Made by a program: the position numbers and the translations under genes
Origin: Mesorhizobium sp. LMG 17147
Lineage (GTDB): Bacteria > Pseudomonadota > Alphaproteobacteria > Rhizobiales > Rhizobiaceae
DNA: 64,000 nucleotides
Assembly (NCBI RefSeq): GCF_024297145.1
Contig: NZ_JANCTC010000024.1
Span: forward strand, 1-64,000
Reading direction: 5' to 3'
Notes under the pieces: model-generated
Told to the model about the DNA's origin: nothing
Seen by the model: only the letters and a program-made list of their open reading frames with translations
Databases searched by the model: none
Shown here: positions 50,609-59,172 of the stretch, in pieces
How the letters are laid out: each line of letters starts with the position of its first letter
Numbering within the stretch: position 1 is the stretch's first letter

Positions 50609-51690
50609 TGGGCTGGACTCTGGGTCGATACTTCTTCTTTCGCTATGTGACGATCACCATTTGGTTCTTCATCGGCCTTCTGGCGCTGGTGTTCCTGATC
50701 GATTTCACCGAGCTTTCCGGCCGCACGACCGGTGTCCCGGGCTTCACTTACGGGACTGCCTTCGCCATTTCCGGACTCAGAATGCCGATGATCATGCTGC
50801 AGACGGTGCCGTTCGTCGGCCTGTTCTCGGCGATGGCAACCCTGGTGTCCCTGAACCGCAAATATGAATTGGTCATCGCCCGTTCCGCCGGGGTTTCGGC
50901 ATGGCAGTTCCTGCTGCCATGCTGCATCGGGGCGCTGCTGTTTGGTGCCTTGTCGGTTGGCGTCATCAATCCGGTAGCCGCGCACGCCTATTCCTGGTCC
51001 GAGCAGATCGAGACCCAGCTCCGTTCGGGCAAGTCGAACAGCATCTCGGCCGATGCTGCGCCCTGGATCAGGCAGAAAACCAACGCCGGCGACACCATCA
51101 TCGGCGCGCGCGCCATTCTCAATCAAGGCCTGGAGATGGCCGACGCGGTCTTCTTCAGTTTCAGCCCGCAAGGCGACATCATCGAGCGCAAGGATGCGGC
51201 GCGCGCCTTTTTGCGGGACGGCTACTGGGAATTGCAGGACGTCAAGGTGTTCCGGGACGGCACCATCCAGTCGTTGCCCAGCGATCGGCTGTCGACCAAT
51301 CTCAAGCCGGAATTCGTGCAAGAGCGGTTGGCGCGCCCCGAGACCATTCCCTTCTACGATCTGCCCGGCAAGATCGAAGTGGCCCGCTCCTTCGGCCTCA
51401 AGGCAAATGCCTTCGCCATGCAGTTCAATTCCCTGATTGCGCTGCCTTTCCTGCTTGTCGCGATGACGCTGATTGCGGCAACGGTATCAATGCGATTTGC
51501 GAGGATGGGGCAGTCGGCAACGATGATTCTGGGTGGCATCGTGGCCGGCTTTCTGCTTTATGTCGTTTCGGTGCTGGTCAAGGCATTCGGCGTAGCGGGA
51601 TTCGTACCCACTGCCGTAGCGGCTTGGGTCCCGGTTGTCGTGGCTATGTTCTTCGGGGTGACATTCCTGCTATACAAGGAAGACGGCTAG
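50608..51690 (+). CDS. lptG: LPS export ABC transporter permease LptG
   Basis: 360 residues of the same fold as LptF. It begins GWTLGRYFFFRYVTITIWFF; the coupling region is LVSLNRKYELVIARSAGVSA; the C-terminal helices include MILGGIVAGFLLYVVSVLVK. Together with LptF it forms the inner-membrane LPS gate. It overlaps the lptF stop, and its stop (TAG) abuts the GTG start candidate of lptD. Confidence 0.95.
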   Translation: MGWTLGRYFFFRYVTITIWFFIGLLALVFLIDFTELSGRTTGVPGFTYGTAFAISGLRMPMIMLQTVPFVGLFSAMATLVSLNRKYELVIARSAGVSAWQFLLPCCIGALLFGALSVGVINPVAAHAYSWSEQIETQLRSGKSNSISADAAPWIRQKTNAGDTIIGARAILNQGLEMADAVFFSFSPQGDIIERKDAARAFLRDGYWELQDVKVFRDGTIQSLPSDRLSTNLKPEFVQERLARPETIPFYDLPGKIEVARSFGLKANAFAMQFNSLIALPFLLVAMTLIAATVSMRFARMGQSATMILGGIVAGFLLYVVSVLVKAFGVAGFVPTAVAAWVPVVVAMFFGVTFLLYKEDG

Positions 51691-51704
51691 TGAGGGAGGC
51701 GGTT

Positions 51705-54107
51705 TTGCGCAGCCATAGGCACGCCGGTTTGGCACGCCTCTCTGCGGCGAGGGCCTTGGCATGCCTGCTTGCCAGCGTCGCCCCGATTGCTTCGGCTTTT
51801 GCCCAAGACGTCAGTGAGCTGGCAACGAAGGTTCCGAGCGGCACGCAGATGCTGCTGGCGGCCGATACGCTGGTCTACGACAACGACAAGCAGACGGTGA
51901 CGGCCGTCGGCGGCGTCCAGATCGACTATGGCGGCAACCGTCTCGTCGCCCAGCGGGTCGAATACAACCGCAACACCAAACGCCTCGTCGCCAGCGGCAA
52001 TGTCGAACTCGTCAATAGCGACGGCACCAAAATCTATTCGCAGCATGCCGACATCACCGACGATTTCGCCGACGGGTTCGTCAACGCGCTGCGGGTCGAG
52101 ACCATAGACAAGGCCTACTTCGCCGCCGAAAGCGCGGAACGCATGGGCGGCGTGCTGACGACGTTCCACAATGGCGTCTATACCGCGTGCGAGCCGTGCG
52201 AGGACAAGCCCGACAAAGCGCCGACCTGGCGTATTAAGGCCAGGAAGATCATCTGGAACGGCGAAAAGAAGACGGTTCGCTTCGAAAACTCGAACTTCGA
52301 GTTCTTCGGCTTTCCGCTGGCCTATCTGCCGGCTTTCGAGATCGCCGACCCCACGGTCAAGCGCAAGAGCGGCTTCCTGATCCCCGGCGTCGCCTACAAG
52401 AGCGACCTCGGCGTGGGTGTTAAAGTCCCCTATTATTTCGCGCTCTCGCCGACCTACGATCTCACTGTCACCGGCAGCGGCTATACCAAGCAAGGTTTCC
52501 TCGGTGAGGCCGAGTGGAGGCAGCGCTTCAACAATGGTCAGTACAGCCTGAAAATTGCAGGCATCCGGCAGGAGAATCCCGACGCCTTCATCGACGACAA
52601 TGGCCACAACGTGAATTCGGGTACCGAAGGCGACCCGAACAGATTCCGCGGCATGATGGGCACCCAGGGCCAGTTCGCTATCAACCCGCGCTGGGACTTC
52701 GGTTGGGACATCCTGCTGCAGAGCGACAAGAATTTCGCGCGCACTTACGACATCGATGGCTTCAACGACAGCGTGCACCGCTCCGAGGTGTATCTGACGG
52801 GACTCAACGATCGCAATTACTTCGATGTGCGCGCCATGCACTTCGACGTTCAGGAAGACACGCTCGCCAGCGATCCGACCGCACGCGCCGCCAAGCAGCC
52901 CTGGGTGCTGCCCTCGCTCGACTACGCCTACATCCCCGACATGCCGGTGGCCGGCGGACAGCTGTCGTTCGACGTCAACGCGCGGGTCATAGACCGCGAC
53001 AGGCTCGATACGGCTCTTGCAAATTCGGGCATCCCTTCGTCCGTCAACAACGTTCGCGGCATCGACGGTCAATCCGGCCGCCTTACCGCGGAAGCCGAAT
53101 GGAAGCGCACCTTCACCACCGATGGCGGGCTGCTGCTCACACCGCTCCTGGCGCTGCGCGGCGACGCCGGCTACGTCAACGCCTCCTCGGCCTCGCTCGA
53201 CGCCATCAACCAGATGGCGACCAATCTCGGCGTTGAGGACGATATGCGTTCATCGCTTGCCCGCTTCATGGCGACCGCCGGCCTTGAGATGCGCTGGCCG
53301 GTGCTGTTCTCGATGACTAGTTCCAGCCATGTCTTCGAGCCGATGGCGCAAGTATTCATGCGTCCGAACGAGCAATATGTCGGCGGGCTGGCGGTTCCCA
53401 ACGAGGACGCCCAGAGCTTCGTCTTCGACGCCACGACGCTGTTTGAGCGCGACAAATTCTCGGGCTATGACCGCATGGAAGGCGGCACACGCGCCAATGT
53501 CGGGCTCCGCTATTCCGGTGCATATGACAATGGCTGGGGCACCAATGCGGTGTTCGGCCAATCCTACCAGCTCGGCGGCCAGAACTCGTTCGGCACGCCG
53601 GATCTGGTCAACGTCGGTGCCTATTCGGGTCTTGAAACTGCAACCTCCGACTATGTCGGCCTTGTCGGCTTCAACAGCCCCAGCGGATTTTCCGGCTCGG
53701 TCAGCGGCCGTTTCGACGAGCAAAGCTTCGAGATCCGCCGCGCTGAGGTAAAGGCCGTCTTTTCAGGCCTGCCGGTATCGCTGAGCGCCAAATACGCCTT
53801 CATCCAGGCGCAGCCGCTCTATGGCTTCTCCACGGATCGCCATGAGGTCACGCTCGGCGCCTCGACGCATCTTGCCGAGAACTGGCGCGTCTTTGGCACC
53901 GGCACATATGATCTTGAGCAGAGCGTGCTGGTCAAGGACGGCGTCGGCTTTGCCTATAGTGATTCGTGCTTTACCTATTTGATGACGTTTTCGGAAAGAC
54001 GTGACCTTAACACCAGGGAAGTGTCGCAGAACGTCGGCTTCAACCTGTCGTTCCGCACGCTCGGCGATTTCGGTTCGTCGCAACGCTCCATCGACACCAT
54101 CCAATAA
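51705..54107 (+). CDS. lptD: LPS-assembly outer membrane protein LptD
   Basis: 800 residues if the TTG at 51705 is used; GGAGG lies five bases before it, while a GTG at 51690 overlaps the lptG stop. A signal peptide (ALACLLASVAPIASAFAQD) precedes the LptA-like N-terminal domain (LVYDNDKQTVTAVGGVQIDY; LVASGNVELVNSDGTKIYSQ) and the LptD barrel domain (FPLAYLPAFEIADPTVKRKS; GFLIPGVAYKSDLGVG). Cysteines occur in YTACEPCEDK and DSCFTYL, which may form disulphides. LptD with LptE places LPS in the outer leaflet. Followed by surA. Confidence 0.94.
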   Translation: MRSHRHAGLARLSAARALACLLASVAPIASAFAQDVSELATKVPSGTQMLLAADTLVYDNDKQTVTAVGGVQIDYGGNRLVAQRVEYNRNTKRLVASGNVELVNSDGTKIYSQHADITDDFADGFVNALRVETIDKAYFAAESAERMGGVLTTFHNGVYTACEPCEDKPDKAPTWRIKARKIIWNGEKKTVRFENSNFEFFGFPLAYLPAFEIADPTVKRKSGFLIPGVAYKSDLGVGVKVPYYFALSPTYDLTVTGSGYTKQGFLGEAEWRQRFNNGQYSLKIAGIRQENPDAFIDDNGHNVNSGTEGDPNRFRGMMGTQGQFAINPRWDFGWDILLQSDKNFARTYDIDGFNDSVHRSEVYLTGLNDRNYFDVRAMHFDVQEDTLASDPTARAAKQPWVLPSLDYAYIPDMPVAGGQLSFDVNARVIDRDRLDTALANSGIPSSVNNVRGIDGQSGRLTAEAEWKRTFTTDGGLLLTPLLALRGDAGYVNASSASLDAINQMATNLGVEDDMRSSLARFMATAGLEMRWPVLFSMTSSSHVFEPMAQVFMRPNEQYVGGLAVPNEDAQSFVFDATTLFERDKFSGYDRMEGGTRANVGLRYSGAYDNGWGTNAVFGQSYQLGGQNSFGTPDLVNVGAYSGLETATSDYVGLVGFNSPSGFSGSVSGRFDEQSFEIRRAEVKAVFSGLPVSLSAKYAFIQAQPLYGFSTDRHEVTLGASTHLAENWRVFGTGTYDLEQSVLVKDGVGFAYSDSCFTYLMTFSERRDLNTREVSQNVGFNLSFRTLGDFGSSQRSIDTIQ

Positions 54108-54220
54108 CGGCAGTCGGCAACGGGGCGGCTGGCGGACGACATTGTTTCGCCGCATAGAGCAGGCACGGATTTCGGCGACCTGAACTGGGATGGGTTGGGT
54201 CGAATCGGGATGGAATTGGG

Positions 54221-55147
54221 ATGCTTTCGATGAGGAAATACCTCTTTTCGGCAGGGTTCGCGCTGCTGGTGGCGTTCTCGACCACCGCAGTGACGCCGCC
54301 GGCTTTTGCCACCGAGATCAAATACGTCGTCAACAATATACCGATCACCACCGGCGACATCCAGCATCGGGCCGCTTTCCTGCGCCTGCAGCACAGAAAG
54401 GGCGATGCCGGCCAGGAAATGATCGACCAGACGCTGCGTCTGGCCGAAGCCCGGCGGCTCGGCATCCGCATCAGCGACGCTCAGGTCGATGCCGCTTATC
54501 AGCGTTTCGCCACCAGCAACAAGATGCCGCTCAAGCAGCTTGACGGCGCGATGGCGCAATCAGGCGTCACCAAAGAGCATTTCAAGGAGTTTATCCGGGC
54601 GCAGATGGCCTGGAACCAGGCGCTCACCGCGCGTTCCCGTTCCGGAGACGGTGGCGGCGCAATGAGCGAGCAGGACCTCGTCAAGCGCATGCTCGAAAAA
54701 GGCGGCAGCAAACCGAGCGCCACAGAGTACATGCTGCAGCAGGTCATCTTCGTGGTGCCGGCGGCCGAGCGCAGCGCGACGCTGGCCAAGCGCAAACGCG
54801 AAGCCGATGCCATGCGCGCCCGCTTCAACGGCTGCAACACCACCCGCGAATTCGCCAAGGGCCTGATCGATGTCACCGTTCGCGATCTCGGCCGGGTGTT
54901 GGCGCCGCAATTGCCGGCGGACTGGGCCGAGCAGATAAAGGCTACAAAGGTTGGCGGCGCCACCACGACGCGCGAAACCGACCGCGGTGTCGAATTCATC
55001 GGCATCTGCTCGTCGCGCGAAGTGTCAGACGACAAAGCCGCGCAGATGGTGTTCCAGAGCGAGGGCTCGAGCGACAAGAACGCCGACGAGCTCTCAAAGA
55101 AATATGTCGAGGAGTTGCGGAAGAAAGCCCGCATAATCGAGCGCTGA
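54221..55147 (+). CDS. SurA-like periplasmic chaperone/peptidyl-prolyl isomerase
   Basis: 308 residues. A signal peptide ends near TPPAFATEI. The SurA N-terminal domain is seen in VVNNIPITTGDIQHRAAFLR and MIDQTLRLAEARRLGIRISD, and a single parvulin-like C-terminal part follows from about residue 165 (EYMLQQVIFVVPAAERSATL to FIGICSSREV). It is shorter than E. coli SurA (one isomerase-like domain). It folds outer-membrane proteins such as LptD. Start at 54221 or 54230 (ATG three codons on) is uncertain. Lies between lptD and pdxA. Confidence 0.88.
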   Translation: MLSMRKYLFSAGFALLVAFSTTAVTPPAFATEIKYVVNNIPITTGDIQHRAAFLRLQHRKGDAGQEMIDQTLRLAEARRLGIRISDAQVDAAYQRFATSNKMPLKQLDGAMAQSGVTKEHFKEFIRAQMAWNQALTARSRSGDGGGAMSEQDLVKRMLEKGGSKPSATEYMLQQVIFVVPAAERSATLAKRKREADAMRARFNGCNTTREFAKGLIDVTVRDLGRVLAPQLPADWAEQIKATKVGGATTTRETDRGVEFIGICSSREVSDDKAAQMVFQSEGSSDKNADELSKKYVEELRKKARIIER

Positions 55148-55160
55148 AGTCGGCATCGCC

Positions 55161-56180
55161 GTGCCTGACACAGAGCTTCCGCTGGCGTTGAGCGTCGGCG
55201 ATCCGTCCGGCGTGGGGCCGGACATCGCCATCGCCGCTTGGCAGGCCCGCGACAGCGCCGGCGTTCCGTCTTTTTATCTCCTTGCCGATCCGGCGCTGAT
55301 TGCCGCGCGGGCGCACGGGCTCGGCACCGATATCGCGATTGCCGAGACGACGCCGGCGCTAGCGCCTAGTATGTTTTCGCGCGCGCTGCCGGTGGTGGCG
55401 CTTTCCGCCCGTTTCGTCGACAGTCCCGGCCGCCCGGATCCAGCCAACGCTGCCGGAATCATCGAGGCGATCGACCGCGCCGTTGCCGACTGCCTGGCCG
55501 GCCGCGCTGCCGCGGTCGTCACCTGCCCCATTGCCAAGAAGCCGCTCTACGATGCCGGCTTTCGCTTTCCCGGCCACACCGAATATCTGGCGCACCTGGC
55601 ATCACTTCACACCGGCACCGAAGTGACGCCGGTGATGCTGCTTGCCGGTCCGGACCTGCGCACCGTGCCGGTCACTATTCACATCGCACTGGCCGAGGTG
55701 CCGAAGGCGCTGACGACCGACCTGATCGTCGCCACCGGCCGCATCACCGCCGCCGACCTTGCAAACCGCTTCGGAATTGCCAAGCCGCGGCTCGCCATCG
55801 CCGGCCTCAACCCTCATGCCGGCGAAGGCGGCGCGATGGGCACCGAAGACGAGCGGATCGTGCGCCCGGCGATCGACAGGCTGAGGCAGGAAGGGATCGA
55901 CGCCTTCGGGCCATTACCGGCCGACACGCTGTTTCATGCCCGCGCCCGCGCCAGCTATGACGTGGCGCTCTGCATGTATCATGACCAGGCGCTGATCCCC
56001 GCCAAGGCGCTGGCGTTTGACGAGGCAGTCAACGTCACGCTCGGCCTGCCCTTCATCCGCACCTCGCCCGACCACGGCACCGCCTTCGACATTGCCGGCA
56101 AGGGCATTGCCCGTGCCGACAGCCTGATTGCGGCGCTGAAACTCGCTCGCCTGCTTGCCGATACCGGGAAAAGGCCGTAG
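55161..56180 (+). CDS. pdxA: 4-hydroxythreonine-4-phosphate dehydrogenase
   Basis: 339 residues with a GTG start. PdxA marks: LALSVGDPSGVGPDIAIAAW, VTCPIAKKPLYDAGFRFPGH (metal histidine), HDQALIPAKALAFDEAVNVT and FIRTSPDHGTAFDIAGKG. It oxidises 4-phosphohydroxythreonine with NAD+ in vitamin B6 synthesis. The pdxA-rsmA (ksgA) order with lptD-surA upstream is conserved in many proteobacteria. Thirteen bases separate it from surA. Confidence 0.95.
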   Translation: MPDTELPLALSVGDPSGVGPDIAIAAWQARDSAGVPSFYLLADPALIAARAHGLGTDIAIAETTPALAPSMFSRALPVVALSARFVDSPGRPDPANAAGIIEAIDRAVADCLAGRAAAVVTCPIAKKPLYDAGFRFPGHTEYLAHLASLHTGTEVTPVMLLAGPDLRTVPVTIHIALAEVPKALTTDLIVATGRITAADLANRFGIAKPRLAIAGLNPHAGEGGAMGTEDERIVRPAIDRLRQEGIDAFGPLPADTLFHARARASYDVALCMYHDQALIPAKALAFDEAVNVTLGLPFIRTSPDHGTAFDIAGKGIARADSLIAALKLARLLADTGKRP

Positions 56181-56198
56181 GCCACGGAGCCCAATTCG

Positions 56199-56258
56199 AT
56201 GGCCTTAACCCGACGAGCCCAGCCCGATGAGCCCAGCCCGATGAGCCCAACTCGATGA
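56199..56258 (+). promoter_or_regulatory. Leader ORF and 14-bp tandem repeats overlapping the rsmA start
   Basis: A 14-bp unit CCCGATGAGCCCAG is repeated about four times in 56209-56262 (copies one and four diverged). An ORF of 19 codons (MALTRRAQPDEPSPMSPTR) with GGAG nine bases upstream spans them, and its TGA overlaps the rsmA ATG (ATGA). rsmA itself has no ribosome site, so its translation probably depends on this leader. Confidence 0.55.
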
Positions 56259-57085
56259 GCATAGACGGCCTGCCGCCACTGCGCGAGGTGATCGAGCGTC
56301 ATGGGCTGCAGGCGAAAAAGGCACTCGGCCAGAATTTTCTGCTCGACCCTAACCTGACAAGCAAGATTGCGCGGACCGCCGGCGACCTGAGCGACGTTAC
56401 GGTTATCGAGGTCGGTCCCGGTCCGGGCGGGCTGACTCGGGCCCTGCTCCTCAACGGTGCCCGCCGGGTCGTCGCGATCGAGCGCGATGAGCGCTGCCTG
56501 GCGGCCCTGGCCGAGATCGCGAACCACTATCCGGGCCGGCTCGAGATCGTAGCCGGCGATGCGCTGAAAACTGATTTTGCAGCGCTTGCCAATGGAAGCG
56601 GGGGGGCGGCGAAAATCGTTGCCAACCTGCCTTACAATATCGGCACCGAATTGCTGATCCGCTGGCTGACCGTGACCGAGTGGCCGCCTTTCTACGCGTC
56701 GATGACGCTGATGTTCCAGCGCGAGGTCGCCGAACGCATTGCAGCCAGCCCCGGCAGCGAGGCCTATGGCCGGCTCGGCGTGCTTGCAGGCTGGCGGACG
56801 GAGGCGAGGATTGTCTTCGACGTGCCGCCCCAGGCGTTCACACCGCCACCCAAAGTGACGTCCTCGGTGGTGCATCTAGTGCCGCGCGCCAGCCCCTTGC
56901 CGGCAGAGGTCAAACGGCTTAGCCGCGTCACCGAAGCGGCGTTCGGCCAGCGCCGGAAAATGCTGCGGCAGAGCGTGAAAAGCCTCGGCGGCGAGGCACT
57001 GCTCACCCGCGCCGGCATCGATCCGACCAGGCGTGCGGAGACGCTCAGCGTCGAGGAATTCGTTCGCCTGACCAACGCGGTGTGA
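56255..57085 (+). CDS. rsmA: 16S rRNA dimethyladenosine transferase
   Basis: 276 residues. KsgA/RsmA marks: KKALGQNFLLDPNLTSKIAR, VIEVGPGPGGLTRALLLNGA (SAM motif I), IVANLPYNIGTELLIRWLT (catalytic NLPY) and the C-terminal FGQRRKMLRQSVKSL. It dimethylates A1518 and A1519 of 16S rRNA in 30S maturation. The ATG at 56255 overlaps a leader ORF; in-frame upstream codons hit a stop, so the start is fixed. Last gene of the plus-strand operon. Confidence 0.95.
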   Translation: MSIDGLPPLREVIERHGLQAKKALGQNFLLDPNLTSKIARTAGDLSDVTVIEVGPGPGGLTRALLLNGARRVVAIERDERCLAALAEIANHYPGRLEIVAGDALKTDFAALANGSGGAAKIVANLPYNIGTELLIRWLTVTEWPPFYASMTLMFQREVAERIAASPGSEAYGRLGVLAGWRTEARIVFDVPPQAFTPPPKVTSSVVHLVPRASPLPAEVKRLSRVTEAAFGQRRKMLRQSVKSLGGEALLTRAGIDPTRRAETLSVEEFVRLTNAV

Positions 57086-57160
57086 TGCCGGGAAGCCTCC
57101 GCGTTGAATTTCCGCTCTCATGGCATAGATAGCCGAACAAACCCTGCCCGGAGACAAACA

Positions 57161-57454
57161 GTGGCCGCCTATGTCATTTCCGACGTCACGATCCGTGACA
57201 CAGAGACTATCGAAGCCTATCGCGCCCGCGCGGCTGCCTCCATCGCCCAGCATGGCGGGCGCTATCTGGTACGCGGCGGCGAGGTGGAAAAGTTGGAAGG
57301 CGACTGGTCTCCCGGGCCGCTGATCATCGTGGAATTCCCCGACATGGACACGGCGCGGCGTTGGTACCGCTCCGCCGAATATGCCGCGGCATTGGAACTG
57401 CGCGACGCCGCGCTCAGCCGCAATCTGATCCTGGTCGCGGGGACAACGCCTTGA
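57161..57454 (+). CDS. DUF1330 protein
   Basis: 97 residues from the GTG at 57161, with GGAG seven to eight bases upstream. It reads (V)AAYVISDVTIRDTETIEAYR, then GGRYLVRGGEVEKLEGDWSP, LIIVEFPDMDTARRWYRSAE, the DUF1330 pattern, a ferredoxin-like dimeric alpha/beta-barrel fold of unknown function. Its stop abuts the gmk stop with no gap; the genes converge. Confidence 0.85.
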   Translation: MAAYVISDVTIRDTETIEAYRARAAASIAQHGGRYLVRGGEVEKLEGDWSPGPLIIVEFPDMDTARRWYRSAEYAAALELRDAALSRNLILVAGTTP

Positions 57455-58111
57455 TCAATCCGTCTTCTCATCGAGCAGCCCCGAGACGAAATCGAACAGG
57501 CCCGGCCGGCGATCGCGTCTGAGCCGTTCGGCCGTGACGATGCCGCGCACCTCGGCGAAAGCGCGGTCGAGATCGTCGTTGACGATGACGAAATCATACT
57601 CCTTCCAGTGCTCGATCTCGTTGCGGGCGTTCTTGAGACGCGTCTCGATCACCGCTTCCTGGTCCTCGGCGCGACGCTTCAGCCGTGCCTTCAATTCCTT
57701 CATCGACGGCGGCAGGATGAAGATCGAGACGATGTCGGCGCGCATCTTCTCCTTGAGCTGCTGAGCGCCTTGCCAGTCGATGTCGAACAGCATGTCGCGG
57801 CCTTCGGCCAGCGCCTGTTCGGCCGGCTCGCGCGGGGTCGCGTAGCAATTGCCGTGCACCTCCGCCCATTCGAGCAGCGCATCGGAATCGCGTAGCCGCT
57901 CGAACTCGCGCATGGTGCGGAAGTGGTAATGGACGCCCTCTATCTCGCTGCCGCGGCGTGGCCGCGTGGTGACCGAGACCGACAATTCTAGGCTGGAATC
58001 GCTCTCCAGCAGATTGCGCGCAATCGTCGACTTGCCGGCGCCTGAGGGCGACGACAAGACCAGCATCAGCCCGCGGCGCCGAATGCGGGAACCCAAATCC
58101 CTAGCGGTCAT
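57455..58111 (-). CDS. gmk: Guanylate kinase
   Basis: 218 residues. P-loop LVLSSPSGAGKSTIARNLLE after a short extension; GMP-binding SVTTRPRRGSEIEGVHYHF; lid region and RRAEDQEAVIETRLKNARNE; DFVIVNDDLDRAFAEV. It phosphorylates GMP. The ATG at 58111 is followed by ten or so residues before the P-loop. It lies 33 bases after yicC, as usual in this group. Confidence 0.96.
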   Translation of the reverse strand: MTARDLGSRIRRRGLMLVLSSPSGAGKSTIARNLLESDSSLELSVSVTTRPRRGSEIEGVHYHFRTMREFERLRDSDALLEWAEVHGNCYATPREPAEQALAEGRDMLFDIDWQGAQQLKEKMRADIVSIFILPPSMKELKARLKRRAEDQEAVIETRLKNARNEIEHWKEYDFVIVNDDLDRAFAEVRGIVTAERLRRDRRPGLFDFVSGLLDEKTD

Positions 58112-58144
58112 GGGGCTTGGCAGTCATGTGGCTTGGCATCGGGA

Positions 58145-59035
58145 TCATTCCAGATTCTGGACCTGTTCGCGAAACTGGTCGACGACCGCCTTCAGCTCCA
58201 GCCCGATGGCGGTGACCGCGGCAGCATTCGACTTGGAACACAGCGTATTCGATTCGCGGTTGAATTCCTGTGCCAGGAAATCGAGCTTGCGGCCGATGGC
58301 GCCACCGCCGGCGAGCAGCGCCCGCCCCGACGCCACGTGCGTCTTCAGCCGGTCGATTTCCTCGCGTATGTCGGCCTTGGTGGCCAGAAACGCCGCTTCC
58401 ATATGCAGCCGGCTGGCGTCCAGGTTGGCGGACGCGTCCATCAACAGGCGGATCTGCTCGGCGAGTCTTTCGCGGATCGTGGCCGGCTCGCGTGATGGAT
58501 CGGCCTCGGCCCGCAGCGTCAGCGCCTCGATGGCATCGATATGGCCGGACAGCAGGGAACGAAGTGCGGCACCTTCGCCCTGGCGCGCCTGCTGCAGCCC
58601 GTTCAGTGCTGCTTCCAGCGCCGACAGTATTGCGGTATCGAGCGCACTGCGCGCCTCTTCGGTTTCGATGGTTTCGGGAATGTCGAGGACGCCGCGCAGC
58701 GCAAGCAGGCCGTCGGCCGCCGCAGGGGCTACTCCGAACTGCTCCTGCAGCCGCTTGGCCAAGCCCGCTAGATCCTTCAGGAAAGCCTCGTTGACCACGG
58801 GTTGCGCTTGCGCGCCGGCGGCGCGGCCAATGGTCAGCGTCATCTGGAAATTGCCGCGCGCAAAACGCTTTTGCACCGTCTGCCGGACGGCCGGCTCCAG
58901 CCGGTCGAAACCTTGCGGCAGCCGCAGCCTGACCTCGACGCTTTTGCCGTTTACGGACTTGGCTTCCCAAGCAATCGAAGTACCGTCGTGTTCGGCGACA
59001 CTGCGCGCAAAACCGGTCATGCTCTGCAAGTTCAT
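58145..59035 (-). CDS. yicC: YicC family endoribonuclease-like protein
   Basis: 296 residues from the ATG at 59035. Start MNLQSMTGFARSVAEHDGTS is canonical, followed by SVNGKSVEVRLRLPQGFDRL. The C-terminal DUF1732 region reads GGAIGRKLDFLAQEFNRESN and KAVVDQFREQVQNLE. YicC-type proteins are now regarded as endoribonucleases acting on small RNAs. Between mltG and gmk. Confidence 0.93.
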   Translation of the reverse strand: MNLQSMTGFARSVAEHDGTSIAWEAKSVNGKSVEVRLRLPQGFDRLEPAVRQTVQKRFARGNFQMTLTIGRAAGAQAQPVVNEAFLKDLAGLAKRLQEQFGVAPAAADGLLALRGVLDIPETIETEEARSALDTAILSALEAALNGLQQARQGEGAALRSLLSGHIDAIEALTLRAEADPSREPATIRERLAEQIRLLMDASANLDASRLHMEAAFLATKADIREEIDRLKTHVASGRALLAGGGAIGRKLDFLAQEFNRESNTLCSKSNAAAVTAIGLELKAVVDQFREQVQNLE

Positions 59036-59172
59036 GTAGCCGTGCGTCCCTTTGCCGAATGCCCTCAAGCCGGAGCGATTTTCTCCGGGCAGGATCATGT
59101 GAATTTCAATGCCATAGCAGCCCTTGCACATCCACCCGGACATGCACAGGGCCAACCTGATGGCGTCCGGCC

